From CBDCWA01 sp965223255 (GTDB lineage Bacteria; Pseudomonadota; Alphaproteobacteria; Rhizobiales; Hyphomicrobiaceae), in the NCBI GenBank assembly GCA_965223255.1, contig CBDCWA010000004.1, positions 1,054,001 through 1,118,000 on the forward strand: a stretch of 64,000 nucleotides of DNA. Reading direction: 5' to 3'. How positions within the stretch are numbered: position 1 is the first letter of the stretch; every line of letters begins with the position of its first letter. A program made the position numbers and the translations under genes. The notes beneath the pieces are model-generated. The model was not told the DNA's origin and did no database searches. It saw only the letters and a list, made by a program, of their open reading frames with translations. This document shows positions 36,512 through 45,268 of the stretch, piece by piece.

Positions 36512-37471
36512 ATGATCACTGGCCTACAAATAGCAGCCGGTCTCGCTTTTCTCCTGATAGGAGGTGAAGCTCTGGTTCGTGGGGCTGCCCGCATTGCGAC
36601 GCAGTTCGGGCTGTCCCGTTTGATTGTCGGAATGGTCATCGCAGGTTTCGGCACATCTCTTCCCGAGCTTGTCGTAAGCGTGCGCGCGGTCCTAGCCGAT
36701 ACTTCGGGTCTGGCCGTCGGCAATGTAGTCGGCTCTAATATTGCGAACATCTTGCTCATACTTGCCGTCGCTGCACTGGTCAGGCCGATTGAGGCGGCAA
36801 GTCGAAACCTTGAGCCGGAAGGCATTGTTTTAATCGTCATAACGGTCGGATTCGCACTAATTTGCCTCCAGGGAACGGTCCCGAGATGGCAAGGCGGACT
36901 AATGATTGCGCTAATGGTTGCGCTTGTTGCCTTGAGACTACGACAAGAACAAACCGCCGCGCGGCAAAGACCCGCCACGACGGCGACCGTCGATACCGTA
37001 GCTCCCGTGATTTCCCCAGGCTGGCCAGCGATCCTTTTAATTGCCACAGGTCTGGCCGCCCTGCCGATTGGTGCCGAGCTATTCGTCCAGGGATCGACGG
37101 CACTGGCACAGATACTTGGCGTTTCCGACGTCCTTATCGGACTGACGATCGTTGCGGTGGGAACGTCGCTGCCGGAGTTGGTCACCTCGGTGGTGGCGGC
37201 TGCGAGGGGCGAGGCGACGATTGGTTACGGCAACATCGTCGGCAGCAATTTGTTCAATATATCAGCCATCTTTGGTTGCGCAACACTTGTTGGTCCGATG
37301 AGAATCCCCGCGAACGTCGTCATTGTCGACAATAGTGTAATGATCGCAGCTACAGCGGTTATGCTGTGGTTTCTCGCAACGCACGCACGTTTGACGAGGG
37401 GTGAAGCCGGACTGATGCTGATTGCATATATTGGATATGTCGCAGCTCGGTACGTGTACGCTCTAAACTGA
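36512..37471 (+). CDS. calcium/sodium (CaCA family) antiporter
   Basis: A 319-residue YrbG-like cation:H+/Na+ exchanger with about 10 helices. Both alpha repeats are clear: GFGTSLPELVVSVRA with NVVGSNIANILLI, and AVGTSLPELVTSVVA with NIVGSNLFNISAI, which form the ion-binding site. A GGGACACTGGCAA stretch precedes the ATG. It is the first of two plus-strand membrane genes in the suspected island. Confidence 0.9.
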   Translation: MITGLQIAAGLAFLLIGGEALVRGAARIATQFGLSRLIVGMVIAGFGTSLPELVVSVRAVLADTSGLAVGNVVGSNIANILLILAVAALVRPIEAASRNLEPEGIVLIVITVGFALICLQGTVPRWQGGLMIALMVALVALRLRQEQTAARQRPATTATVDTVAPVISPGWPAILLIATGLAALPIGAELFVQGSTALAQILGVSDVLIGLTIVAVGTSLPELVTSVVAAARGEATIGYGNIVGSNLFNISAIFGCATLVGPMRIPANVVIVDNSVMIAATAVMLWFLATHARLTRGEAGLMLIAYIGYVAARYVYALN

Positions 37472-37675
37472 AGACAATCCTTTAACCACAAGACGACATA
37501 GCACCAGTCCATCTTGCTACTGCATGCAGCACTCAAGGACGCGATGTTCGTCAAGTTCGGACTATAGACCACCAAGCTCTTAACGCACGACAAGTGATTG
37601 ATTTGACAGTGCCCGCGTTCCCAACGAAGCTGAATTCAAGAATTGCCAGCACAATGAGCAGGAGTGCACAGTCGA

Positions 37676-38131
37676 ATGTTGGAATTTGCTGATCGATGGA
37701 AAAAGGCTGATGGTTACCAGAAATTCGAACTGATCCTAACTCTGGTTGTCGTAGCCGTAGTGAGTATCATTGCGCTATTTGCTGTTATGCGGCTTGTGAT
37801 TCGGCTCTTTGATCTTTTGTTTCTCAGTCTGGACTTCCTAAGCGCAGGTACGTTTCAGATCCTGTTCGGCATGATATTTATTGTCCTCATTGCGCTCGAA
37901 TTCAATAGATCAATACTTCATGCCCTATCCGCCGGGATCGGAGTTATTCAGATCAAGGGCGTGGTTCTAATCGCCACCATGGTCGTTGCCCGCAAAATCA
38001 TACTTATGGATATCAAAGAGACATCGCTTGAGCTGCTACTCGGACTATCAGCGCTACTCTTGTCTTTGGGTGCGCTATACTTCTTAATAAGTCGGGATCC
38101 AGTCGAGGCTCAAAGGCGAAACAACCCATAA
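37676..38131 (+). CDS. phosphate-starvation-inducible PsiE family membrane protein
   Basis: A 151-residue protein with four membrane helices, matching the PsiE pattern (ALEFNRSILHAL, IKGVVLIATMVVARKIILMD, then a final hydrophobic helix pair). The start at 37676 has AGGAG about 11 nt upstream; an in-frame GTG at 37664 is also possible. Function in this family is unknown beyond phosphate-starvation induction in E. coli. Confidence 0.8.
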   Translation: MLEFADRWKKADGYQKFELILTLVVVAVVSIIALFAVMRLVIRLFDLLFLSLDFLSAGTFQILFGMIFIVLIALEFNRSILHALSAGIGVIQIKGVVLIATMVVARKIILMDIKETSLELLLGLSALLLSLGALYFLISRDPVEAQRRNNP

Positions 38132-38151
38132 GCTCATGTTAGCCGCTTTTT

Positions 38152-38317
38152 CATAGAAATCGGATCTTACGAAAGAACCAAAGCAGAGCGGCTGCTACGA
38201 CGATCGTAATTGCAACCTCGACCCAAAATGCACAAGGGTACTTTGCGCCAGGTATTCCCTCGACATTGATCCCCAGGAGCCCCGCGAGCAGTCCGAGCGG
38301 TAGAAAGATTGCCGCGA
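38152..38317 (-). pseudogene. C-terminal fragment of ZntB/CorA-type transporter
   Basis: The minus strand encodes LSVIAAIFLPLGLLAGLLGI and then NVEGIPGAKYPCAFW and a last hydrophobic helix ending FFRKIRFL, the two-helix end of ZntB/CorA channels. The signature here is GINVEGIP where ZntB has GMNVGGIP. The upstream three quarters of the protein are absent, replaced in another frame by a TIR N-terminus (next entry). It is a deletion remnant. Confidence 0.85.
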
Positions 38318-38443
38318 TCACAGAAAGAACAGGATCGGGTTTGCGCCGCGATTTTCCACCTCATTCCGAATTCTCCGGACCGCCTCGAGGTCTTTATTGG
38401 AATGCGAAACAAAAATCCACGCATCACTTACTCGCCTCGACAT
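38318..38443 (-). pseudogene. N-terminal fragment of a TIR-domain protein
   Basis: An ATG behind GGAGGGG opens a 41-codon frame with DAWIFVSHSNKDLEAVRRIR and then GANPILFFL, the first strand, box-1 loop and first helix of a bacterial TIR domain. It is cut off by a TGA exactly where the ZntB remnant begins, so the catalytic glutamate and the rest are missing. This is a fusion of two broken genes; the protein itself is likely non-functional. Confidence 0.8.
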
Positions 38444-38527
38444 AGCCCCTCCACGAAATAACCGATCAGAAACGCTTAAGCCATCGACTCGCCCTATTTC
38501 AAGCTAGCGTCGGCTAATATCGATGAT

Positions 38528-39082
38528 CTAGGCCCGTTCTTTCACCCTTTGAATTGTAGCCACACCTACAGCAAAGACGCTGGCGACATCTCAGACACTT
38601 CTGCCGTCATCAATCATTCGCAAGGCTTCGCGACCTTGTGTTCGGTTCAGCTTCGGCTTAGGGCCAAGTTTCACGCCGTTTCGTCGTGCTTGCTTGCGAC
38701 CCTCATTGGCGCGACGGTTAATGCGCTCTCGTTCGTCGTTGGCCAACGAAGACAGGAACGCCAAGATACCTTTGCCAATTGGCGAGGTGAGATCCAACCA
38801 TTGCCGGTCGAGCACCTTGATGAGCGCCCCGCGTTCATGCACCCGTTCCATGATCTTGATGCCATCCGCCATGGACCTCGTCGCCCGATCCCACTCAGCC
38901 AGTATCAAAACATCGTCGACGTTCAACGACGATATCGCCTTCTCGAGCTCGGGTCGGTTGTGGGTGCTCTTGCCTGACCGCTTCTCGGCATAGATTTTCT
39001 TGCAGCCGGCTTTCTTCAACGCCACAATTTGTCGATCAAGTTTCTGGTCTTTGGTTGAGACCCGCGCATATCCGATTTTCAT
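38528..39082 (-). pseudogene. serine recombinase (resolvase/invertase), nonsense-interrupted
   Basis: A Pin/Hin-type recombinase. The catalytic Ser is in KIGYARVSTKDQ, and LAEWDRATRSMAD and RRANEGRKQARR complete the catalytic domain. The frame stops at a TGA (38591-38593) right after IDDGRSV; the same frame continues DVASVFAVGVATIQRV to a TAG at 38528, a normal helix-turn-helix end. A single CGA-to-TGA change explains it. The expressed product (163 aa) keeps catalysis but lacks the DNA-binding domain. Confidence 0.85.
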
Positions 39083-39699
39083 GCCGAAAGTTTAAGACAA
39101 GTTACCCTAAACTCGGAACGCATAATCGGAACATAAAGATGCCCGTCGTTGCTGGGTCACGCTATGCGTTCCGCAACTCACGTTCTGCGGAACAATTGCT
39201 CATCTGGAACAAGTCCGGTATCGATATAGGAGCGGCTGTGATGGCAAGTTGTGAAGTCGCGAAGGGCCAACAGCGCCATAAGTCGAGTGCGGACGATCAG
39301 CCGTCGAGTGTTCTCTTAGCCATAATGGCGCTTCGAATGGCGTTCAAGAAATGCTGCGGCGCGACTTCTTCTGTAGCAATTTTTGCGTCCGACGGCAGCT
39401 TACCGACTGACATCGACGGCTCGGTGCAGACGGTGGTGACGGTCAAAAATGACCCAAATCGGACATATTGGACACAAATACCGTGGTCCGGTCAGATGGG
39501 GCCAATTCAAGATAATGGAGGGGGCGAAGTCATACTCGCATAGTGCTGTAAGCACCATCTGATGGATGGCATTAGAGCATTGAACGCATTGGATAGCCTG
39601 CTGTTGTTCAGGATGTTGGTAGGGTGCGAGGAGGCTATAATGAGGGACCCAGCAGTTCGAGAACTGCTGGGCTTACGATGGATCTCACGAGCGCAAAGT
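39083..39699. other. resolution-site-like region, no clear gene
   Basis: This 617-nt gap lies between the recombinase start and the Dps stop. A segment near 39165-39230 holds an inverted repeat GTTCCGCA / TGCGGAAC and is about three-quarters identical to 57565-57630 elsewhere in the window, as expected for a recombinase recognition site. A plus-strand frame (39139-39543) is open but has no homology, and I do not call it. A perfect 11-bp hairpin (39648-39671) follows the Dps gene. Confidence 0.4.
39648..39671. terminator. perfect hairpin downstream of the Dps-like gene
   Basis: CCCAGCAGTTC and GAACTGCTGGG are exact complements around a 2-nt centre, 28 nt after the Dps stop on the minus strand. 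No T-run follows, so termination would need to be structure-based; an operator is also possible. Confidence 0.55.
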
Positions 39700-40224
39700 T
39701 CAGTTTTGCCGCGTTTGGCTCTCGACCATCCAGAGGTGCTTCTCGATGACCGCAGCGGCTGTCGTTAGATAATGGACGGTAACCGGATCATCTCCGCGTT
39801 CATAGTCCTTAATGGCGCGGCGCGTCAGCGTTGCGAGTTGCTCAAGTCGAATAGCAAGCGCTTCGAAGAGCTGATTTGCGTCAGTCCCCTGGTTAGGGAA
39901 GGGTGCCATGCTTGTATTTGCTGCAAGTGCTTGGACCGTTCCAGCAGGTATGGTTCCAAGGGCGGCAAGGCGCTCCGCAATTATAACAGCGTGGCCATCT
40001 ATATCACCGTAAAGTTGATCCATTGCACCGTGCCAGTGGGCGATGCGGGATGCGCCCAGGTTCCATTGGACTTGACGCACTGCCATGGCGGTGTCGATAT
40101 AGCCGGCCACGACCTGTTCTAGGACATCACGTGGCGATGCAGTGCCAGCCTTGGTGCGAAGTTTGATTGCTGACTTACCAGCGCCATGGTTGATGGTCTC
40201 AACGTTTGTTGCGTGCGTAGACAT
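39700..40224 (-). CDS. Dps-like ferritin-family protein with altered ferroxidase site
   Basis: A 174-residue four-helix protein of the Dps/miniferritin type, with GAMDQLYGDIDGHAV followed by IAERLAALG and a C-terminal HLWMVESQ. Dps proteins bind DNA and oxidise iron with peroxide. By eye-alignment, the first inter-subunit ferroxidase His is Gln here (VQWNLGAS instead of HWN) and one Asp is Val, while the AER Glu and a second His remain, so iron oxidation may be weak or lost. GAGGA lies before the ATG. It follows a 93-aa acidic gene by 48 nt. Confidence 0.8.
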   Translation of the reverse strand: MSTHATNVETINHGAGKSAIKLRTKAGTASPRDVLEQVVAGYIDTAMAVRQVQWNLGASRIAHWHGAMDQLYGDIDGHAVIIAERLAALGTIPAGTVQALAANTSMAPFPNQGTDANQLFEALAIRLEQLATLTRRAIKDYERGDDPVTVHYLTTAAAVIEKHLWMVESQTRQN

Positions 40225-40272
40225 ATCTTGTCCTCTTTCGTTAAAGACTGATGATTATTGGTGAGGAGAGCC

Positions 40273-40554
40273 TTAAGCTGCACGATCCGTTAACTGGCCA
40301 AGAAGTTCGGGCAGCTGGTCCGTGACGTCAAAGTTCTCTGCGATCATAATCAGTTGACCGGCGTCTAGCTGCGTCAAATCAATGTCATTCGCCGACAGCA
40401 TGTTCATCAGTTGCTCGCCACCCAGGCCGCCGGACTGAGCGGGATCGATTCCATATTCTGCGAGTTGCTGAATGATGGCCGGCGCATCGATGTCAGATGC
40501 GCTCTGTCCAAGAACGCCTCCAGCAAATTCGGAGAGACGTGCCAGGTCAAACAT
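40273..40554 (-). CDS. acidic hypothetical protein, 93 aa
   Basis: A 93-residue acidic, mostly helical protein without a signal or membrane segment (MFDLARLSEFAGGVLGQ at the start). An AAGGAG site precedes the ATG. Not recognised. Its position 48 nt before the Dps-like gene suggests co-expression, possibly in stress. Confidence 0.6.
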   Translation of the reverse strand: MFDLARLSEFAGGVLGQSASDIDAPAIIQQLAEYGIDPAQSGGLGGEQLMNMLSANDIDLTQLDAGQLIMIAENFDVTDQLPELLGQLTDRAA

Positions 40555-40591
40555 TTGAATAACTCCTTTTTGAGAGGTTTAGAATACAGGC

Positions 40592-40744
40592 TCAAGAGGT
40601 GCGCTCTACAATGACAATGGCCTGAGCCACGCCATGCACCGAGGCGAATACCGGCGATGCTACTTGGATAACCTGCCGAGCATTCTGCTTAGCTCCAGCA
40701 GTGGCGGCCGGTGTTTGGTCTGATTTCATCATCGCGTGGGTCAT
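40592..40744 (-). CDS. possible 50-aa protein before the acidic gene
   Basis: A 50-codon frame on the minus strand reads MTHAMMKSDQTPAATAG and ends SVHGVAQAIVIVERTS. The ribosome site is poor (GAACGAAG). It is 37 nt ahead of the 93-aa gene, and would head a small three-gene unit with Dps. The amino-acid mix is protein-like, but the evidence is thin. Confidence 0.38.
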   Translation of the reverse strand: MTHAMMKSDQTPAATAGAKQNARQVIQVASPVFASVHGVAQAIVIVERTS

Positions 40745-41549
40745 CTTCGTTCTCGGTGCTTGCAGGCCCAATTGCCTGTGCCACGGAGATGGCGTGTCAA
40801 CCGAAGGTTCGCCAATTGAAAAGTGAGCTCCTATTGATCGTTAATGACGATCGAATTCGGACCTTCGCTGGGCCCTTTTCGATCAACGCCATCAATTAAT
40901 AACCCACCAAATGACACGCGTCGGTATCGGAGCCAGCGGTTGCCCTATCAACGGCTGTTAAACTCACTCGGTTTCTTGCAGTTCTGCCATAGATAACGGG
41001 TTCATGGGTGGCATCTCGATGTTGATACGAGCACCGGTTTTGGCTCTGACCAATGTTTCGCTGCAAGGCGGTATGACGGACGGTCCTGGGGGTATCGCGT
41101 CGGCCTTTCCTCACCGTGCCGATGATGGTCGGTTTTGGGTGTAGAGCAGGAGTACAGAGATGATGCCCCATGCGTGCTTGTGACCCTAACCGGCCCTGAG
41201 CAGATGCAAAATCACTCTTTTCACCGGCAAACTTACAACAGAGCGTAGTAGACGCCACGCCCACTGCCCATTGATGTACGATAAGCTTGGAAGCAGGTCA
41301 GCATTGACCTCATGAGCGGACAATGTCCTGCGTGCCCGACCGAATCCGAAACTCAAGTTTAGCTGGTTTATCTGACGACGTAGCAGAAACCTGGCATCGG
41401 CGGTTCGACGCAACGGGACAACAAAAGAACACCCTATTGTGCTCTGCAATGTCTTTTGAATTGAGTTGCGTAACTACTCAGATCTGCAAAGGCTAGGATC
41501 AGGTCAAGGCAAAGGGGATATATCTTTGGCATAAATGTATGCCTAGATA
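40745..41549. other. 805-nt gap without a recognisable gene
   Basis: Both strands have partial open frames (for example 41186-41449 minus) with no recognisable homology, ribosome sites or start context. It probably separates the suspected tRNA-Ser island from the transporter region and may contain decayed insertion material. A short palindrome GGCATA-AATG-TATGCC (41528-41543) follows the phosphatase gene. Confidence 0.35.
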
Positions 41550-42263
41550 TCACGACGAATCACCCAAGGGTCTCGTTGCTCTCTGGTCGTTGCAGACTTC
41601 TCTTATCACGGCAGGCAGATCGGAAAGGTGATCGATGACCTTGTCTGCACCGAGTTCGAGTGGTGGTATTGTCGTGTACCCATAACTTACGGCGACGACC
41701 GGTACACTAAGCGCTCTTGCCATCTCGACATCGGTGATGCTGTCGCCGACGACCAATGCCTCCTGGGAGGCAGCGGATAATTGGCCCAGGGCGTTTTGCA
41801 GCATTGTAGGATCTGGCTTCTTGGGTGTCTCGTGGTCTGCGCCGACAATGGCGCCCAATAATTCCGCGACGTCCAATTCCTGCAAGACCATGCGCGCCAC
41901 GCTTGCAGGCTTGTTTGTACATACGCCCAAAGCCTTTCCTTCAGACTTCAAATCGCGCAAGAGCTGCAACCCACCAGGATATACCTTTGATTTGCCAGCC
42001 CCGAGCGAATTGTAGTGAGTTTCAAACGCCTCTTCGAGACGCGCGCATAGCGCTTCGACCGGATCCTGTTCCAGTGCGGCGAGCGCCCGCTCAACGAGAA
42101 TGCGCGCTCCGCCGCCGACCATGAGACGAACCTTCTCAGGTGGTAAGGGCGGCAGTCTTTCGGAAGTGAGCGCTACGTTTAACGAGTCTGCAATATCAAG
42201 TGCACTGTCGACCAGAGTGCCATCAAGGTCGAATATGATTGCACGCGGCCATTGATCAGTCAT
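41550..42263 (-). CDS. gph: HAD phosphatase, phosphoglycolate-phosphatase-like
   Basis: A 237-residue HAD hydrolase of the Gph type. Motif I is FDLDGTLVDS, the cap contains ERALAALEQD, motif II lies in GVCTNKPASV, the Lys of motif III is in KKPDP and motif IV is VVGDSITDVEMA. It dephosphorylates small phosphoesters such as phosphoglycolate. It is the last gene of the SBP-permease-ATPase operon (56 nt after the ATPase), so it may release phosphate from what that transporter brings in. The symbol is a family name, not a proven substrate. Confidence 0.88.
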   Translation of the reverse strand: MTDQWPRAIIFDLDGTLVDSALDIADSLNVALTSERLPPLPPEKVRLMVGGGARILVERALAALEQDPVEALCARLEEAFETHYNSLGAGKSKVYPGGLQLLRDLKSEGKALGVCTNKPASVARMVLQELDVAELLGAIVGADHETPKKPDPTMLQNALGQLSAASQEALVVGDSITDVEMARALSVPVVAVSYGYTTIPPLELGADKVIDHLSDLPAVIREVCNDQRATRPLGDSS

Positions 42264-42318
42264 GGTATTCTTCTGGCTTGGTACATTTCTGCAAATTCTG
42301 CTTATGCCGCGGCGCGCC

Positions 42319-43440
42319 CTAGTCGGGAAGCACTCTTATGTGATCTTGCGTTACAACGAAGCTGATTGTTGCACCAATATTGAAGGGCTGTTCACCCTGT
42401 AAGTGGGCTTGATCAATTATCAGCTTCTCATTAGCGGCGTCGACCACATAGCGAATTGTACTTCCGAGAAACTCCCGCGCCGAAACAGTACCCTGAAGTG
42501 CACCGGCCGAATCCGAATCAACTGTCTGAATCTCGAATGCTTGGGGGCGCATCACGATTGATGCGCGGCCCTCCTGGCCGCCCCCAAGGGGGATCTGCAA
42601 GCCTCCATCGGCGACAAACACGGTTCCGGAGGCCTCTGTCGTGATCTTACCGCTGAGAATGTTGGCGGTACCGAGAAAATTTGCAACGAATGAGTTCGCT
42701 GGATTGTCATAGAGGTCCATAGGTGTGCCGACCTGCTGTATGACACCGTCGTCCAACACGGCCATCCTATCGGATGTTGTATTCGCCTCTTCTTGATCAT
42801 GGGTTACAAAGATTGTCGTTAGCTTGAGCCGGCGCTGCAGCGCCAAAATCTCTTGTCTCATCTGAATGCGCAGGTTTGCGTCCAGGTTGGAGAGTGGCTC
42901 ATCCAACAACAGCACCCGAGGCCTTACGATGATCGTGCGTGCCAGCGCAACGCGCTGCTGTTGACCACCAGACAACTGAGAGGGTCGTCTGCTCGCAAAA
43001 TCTTGCAGACCGACCAACTCCAAGGCTTGGCCAACGCGCTCGCGGATCTCTGCCCGGCCAACGCGGCGTTCCTCAAGGCCGAATGCAACATTTTGCGCAA
43101 CCGTCATATGCGGCCAAAGGGCATAGCTTTGAAAGACCATGCCGACGTCCCGTCGCCACGGAGGCAGACTAGCTACATCCTGACCGCCAACAAGTATCCG
43201 CCCATCCGGTTTTGGGCCAAACCCAGCGATGGCCCTAAGAAGCGTCGATTTACCGGAGCCTGAAGGTCCGAGGAAAGCAAAGAACTCCCCCGGCTCAATC
43301 TCGAGGTTGATGCTTTTGAGAACACGCGTGTCCCCAAATGACAGCGAGAGGTTCTCTATTGAGACCCCACTTGGTGCACCGCCATCGACGGACGCCTCTT
43401 GAGGGGTATTGCGATCTTTGAGCTGCGCATTATCCATCAT
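42319..43440 (-). CDS. ABC transporter ATPase, FbpC/PotA-type (system 2)
   Basis: A 373-residue importer ATPase with Walker A GPSGSGKST, the LSGGQQQRVALART signature, Walker B VLLLDEP, the H-loop FVTHDQEEA and a C-terminal TOBE domain. It starts in an ATGA overlap with the permease gene. Its closest functional classes are the ATPases of Fe(III), putrescine, 2-aminoethylphosphonate or hexose-phosphate importers. Confidence 0.9.
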   Translation of the reverse strand: MMDNAQLKDRNTPQEASVDGGAPSGVSIENLSLSFGDTRVLKSINLEIEPGEFFAFLGPSGSGKSTLLRAIAGFGPKPDGRILVGGQDVASLPPWRRDVGMVFQSYALWPHMTVAQNVAFGLEERRVGRAEIRERVGQALELVGLQDFASRRPSQLSGGQQQRVALARTIIVRPRVLLLDEPLSNLDANLRIQMRQEILALQRRLKLTTIFVTHDQEEANTTSDRMAVLDDGVIQQVGTPMDLYDNPANSFVANFLGTANILSGKITTEASGTVFVADGGLQIPLGGGQEGRASIVMRPQAFEIQTVDSDSAGALQGTVSAREFLGSTIRYVVDAANEKLIIDQAHLQGEQPFNIGATISFVVTQDHIRVLPD

Positions 43441-45152
43441 GCCTCGATCAACTTTCCTGCCGGTCCTTGACCGGCATACTCGCGTCTCGTGCGCTCTATG
43501 ACGCGATGTGAAACATACGTACCTATGGCGACGATCACCACCGCCAGCACGCCCAGAGCCGCCCCCGGACCTCTGCCCGCGGCTGACTGCATGAACTCGT
43601 AGATACCAAACGCCAGCGGCGCATCCGACTCGCGTGCAACGAGCATAATCGTCGCTGAAAGTTCAACCGACGCAGTAGCAAAGCTGGTAACGAAGCCCGC
43701 AAGAATACCGCCGGCCATGAGCGGTACGACGACACGCCTGACGGTGCGACCTTTGGTGGCGCCAAGGTTTTCAGCGGCCTCTTCCAGCATGATGCTCACC
43801 TGCTGAATGGCCGCCATGCAGGCACGCAGCGCATAAGGCAAGCGCCTAATCGTCAGCGCAACCACGATGATCACCCACCAAGTAGCAAGCGGCTCACCGA
43901 CAAACGGTACCTTAATGTCATGAAAGGTTCTGAGGTAGCCGATGCCAAGCACCACGCCGGGCACCGCGAGGGATGCGGTTGCCACGTAATCCAGCCATTG
44001 GCGGCCGGCAATGGGTGTGCGCCAGACGATATATGCAATTGCCACACCCAGGATCACATCAATCGTCGCGGCAAGACCCGCGTAAATTAGCGTATTGATG
44101 ATGTAAGGATAGGCCGTGGCTAGCATCTGGTTGTAATGGGCAAACGTATAGGCATCCGGCAAAACACTGAACGACCAAACGGTCGCGAATGACAAGAGCA
44201 GCAGGCCGATATGCGGCGAGAGTACCAATAGCAGGATGAGAATGACCACTGCATAACAGCCAACCTTTTCCCAGGTCCGAAGATCACGCTTGGTGAGGCC
44301 GCCACCGCCCTTTTGCACCGTGGCATAGTCCTTGCCGCGCATCGCCAACGTGGATGTCCAAAGAGCAAACAACGACAGTGCGATCAGAATTACCGAGATG
44401 ACATAGCCCATCGGATCGCCAATGCCGATAGACGTAATCCGAAGATACGCTTGCGGGGCAAGCATTTTGTTCACGTCAAGCAGCAGAGGCGTCGCCAGAT
44501 CATCGAAAACCTTTATAAAAACCAAAGCCGCACCAGCGATAAAACCAGGCATGGCTAGCGGAAATACAATCCGACGGAAGAGGCGCGATCCACTAGAACC
44601 AAGGTTCTGGGCGGATTCCTCCATGGCTCTGTCGATGTTGTTGAGGGCCGCCGACAGATTGATGAGAATGAAGGGGAAATAATGGACGCTCTCAACAAGT
44701 ATGACGCCATTTAGTCCCTTCATGAAAGGAATCGTAAAGCCGAACCAATCCGACAAGAGCAGATTTATAGAACCGTTGTCGCCAAATAGCAGCTGCATGG
44801 CGACTGCGCCAACGAAGGGCGGCATGATGAGTGGAATAATACCAAGGGTCTGTATCAAAACCGCTCCGGAGAAATTGAAGCGGGTAGTGAAATACGCAAG
44901 AGGTATGGAAAAAATCGACGCTAGAACGACGGACGCTGCCGCAACGTAAACTGAGTTATAAAATGACTCCCTGAATAATGCCGATGAAAAGAAATCCACA
45001 AAGTTGAGATAGGTTAGTGCACCCGTATTCGGATCTTGAAAGGCGACATAGATCACTTTCAAGACGGGTAGAACTAGAAAGACGGCCAGAAACAGCGTTA
45101 CGAATCCCGCCACCACCAACGGGCCGTAGTGCGTACGGTTCAAATCGCTCAC
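43437..45152 (-). CDS. ABC transporter fused permease (system 2)
   Basis: A 571-residue permease containing two binding-protein-type transport domains in one chain, about 12 helices. Both EAA loops are visible: EESAQNLGSSGSRLFRR and EEAAENLGATKGRTVRR. Such fused permeases are typical of FbpB, AfuB and PhnU. It sits between its binding protein gene (117 nt upstream) and the ATPase. Confidence 0.9.
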   Translation of the reverse strand: MSDLNRTHYGPLVVAGFVTLFLAVFLVLPVLKVIYVAFQDPNTGALTYLNFVDFFSSALFRESFYNSVYVAAASVVLASIFSIPLAYFTTRFNFSGAVLIQTLGIIPLIMPPFVGAVAMQLLFGDNGSINLLLSDWFGFTIPFMKGLNGVILVESVHYFPFILINLSAALNNIDRAMEESAQNLGSSGSRLFRRIVFPLAMPGFIAGAALVFIKVFDDLATPLLLDVNKMLAPQAYLRITSIGIGDPMGYVISVILIALSLFALWTSTLAMRGKDYATVQKGGGGLTKRDLRTWEKVGCYAVVILILLLVLSPHIGLLLLSFATVWSFSVLPDAYTFAHYNQMLATAYPYIINTLIYAGLAATIDVILGVAIAYIVWRTPIAGRQWLDYVATASLAVPGVVLGIGYLRTFHDIKVPFVGEPLATWWVIIVVALTIRRLPYALRACMAAIQQVSIMLEEAAENLGATKGRTVRRVVVPLMAGGILAGFVTSFATASVELSATIMLVARESDAPLAFGIYEFMQSAAGRGPGAALGVLAVVIVAIGTYVSHRVIERTRREYAGQGPAGKLIEA

Positions 45153-45268
45153 ATCGCTCCCCGGTAACGACCCAATAGGTTCATGCGAGAAAATTAAGAT
45201 AGGGGCGAATGGGAATCGTCCCCTATCTCTTGCTTATCGTTAGGTGGCCATAGCAGTAAACGGACCCA

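Noticed and set aside
39139..39543. Open plus-strand frame of 134 codons after the recombinase
   Set aside because: No homology, poor ribosome site, and it runs through the resolution-site-like repeat; probably chance.
41186..41449. Minus-strand frame looking like a transposase fragment
   Set aside because: No catalytic motif or terminal inverted repeats could be identified; listed only as part of an empty gap.
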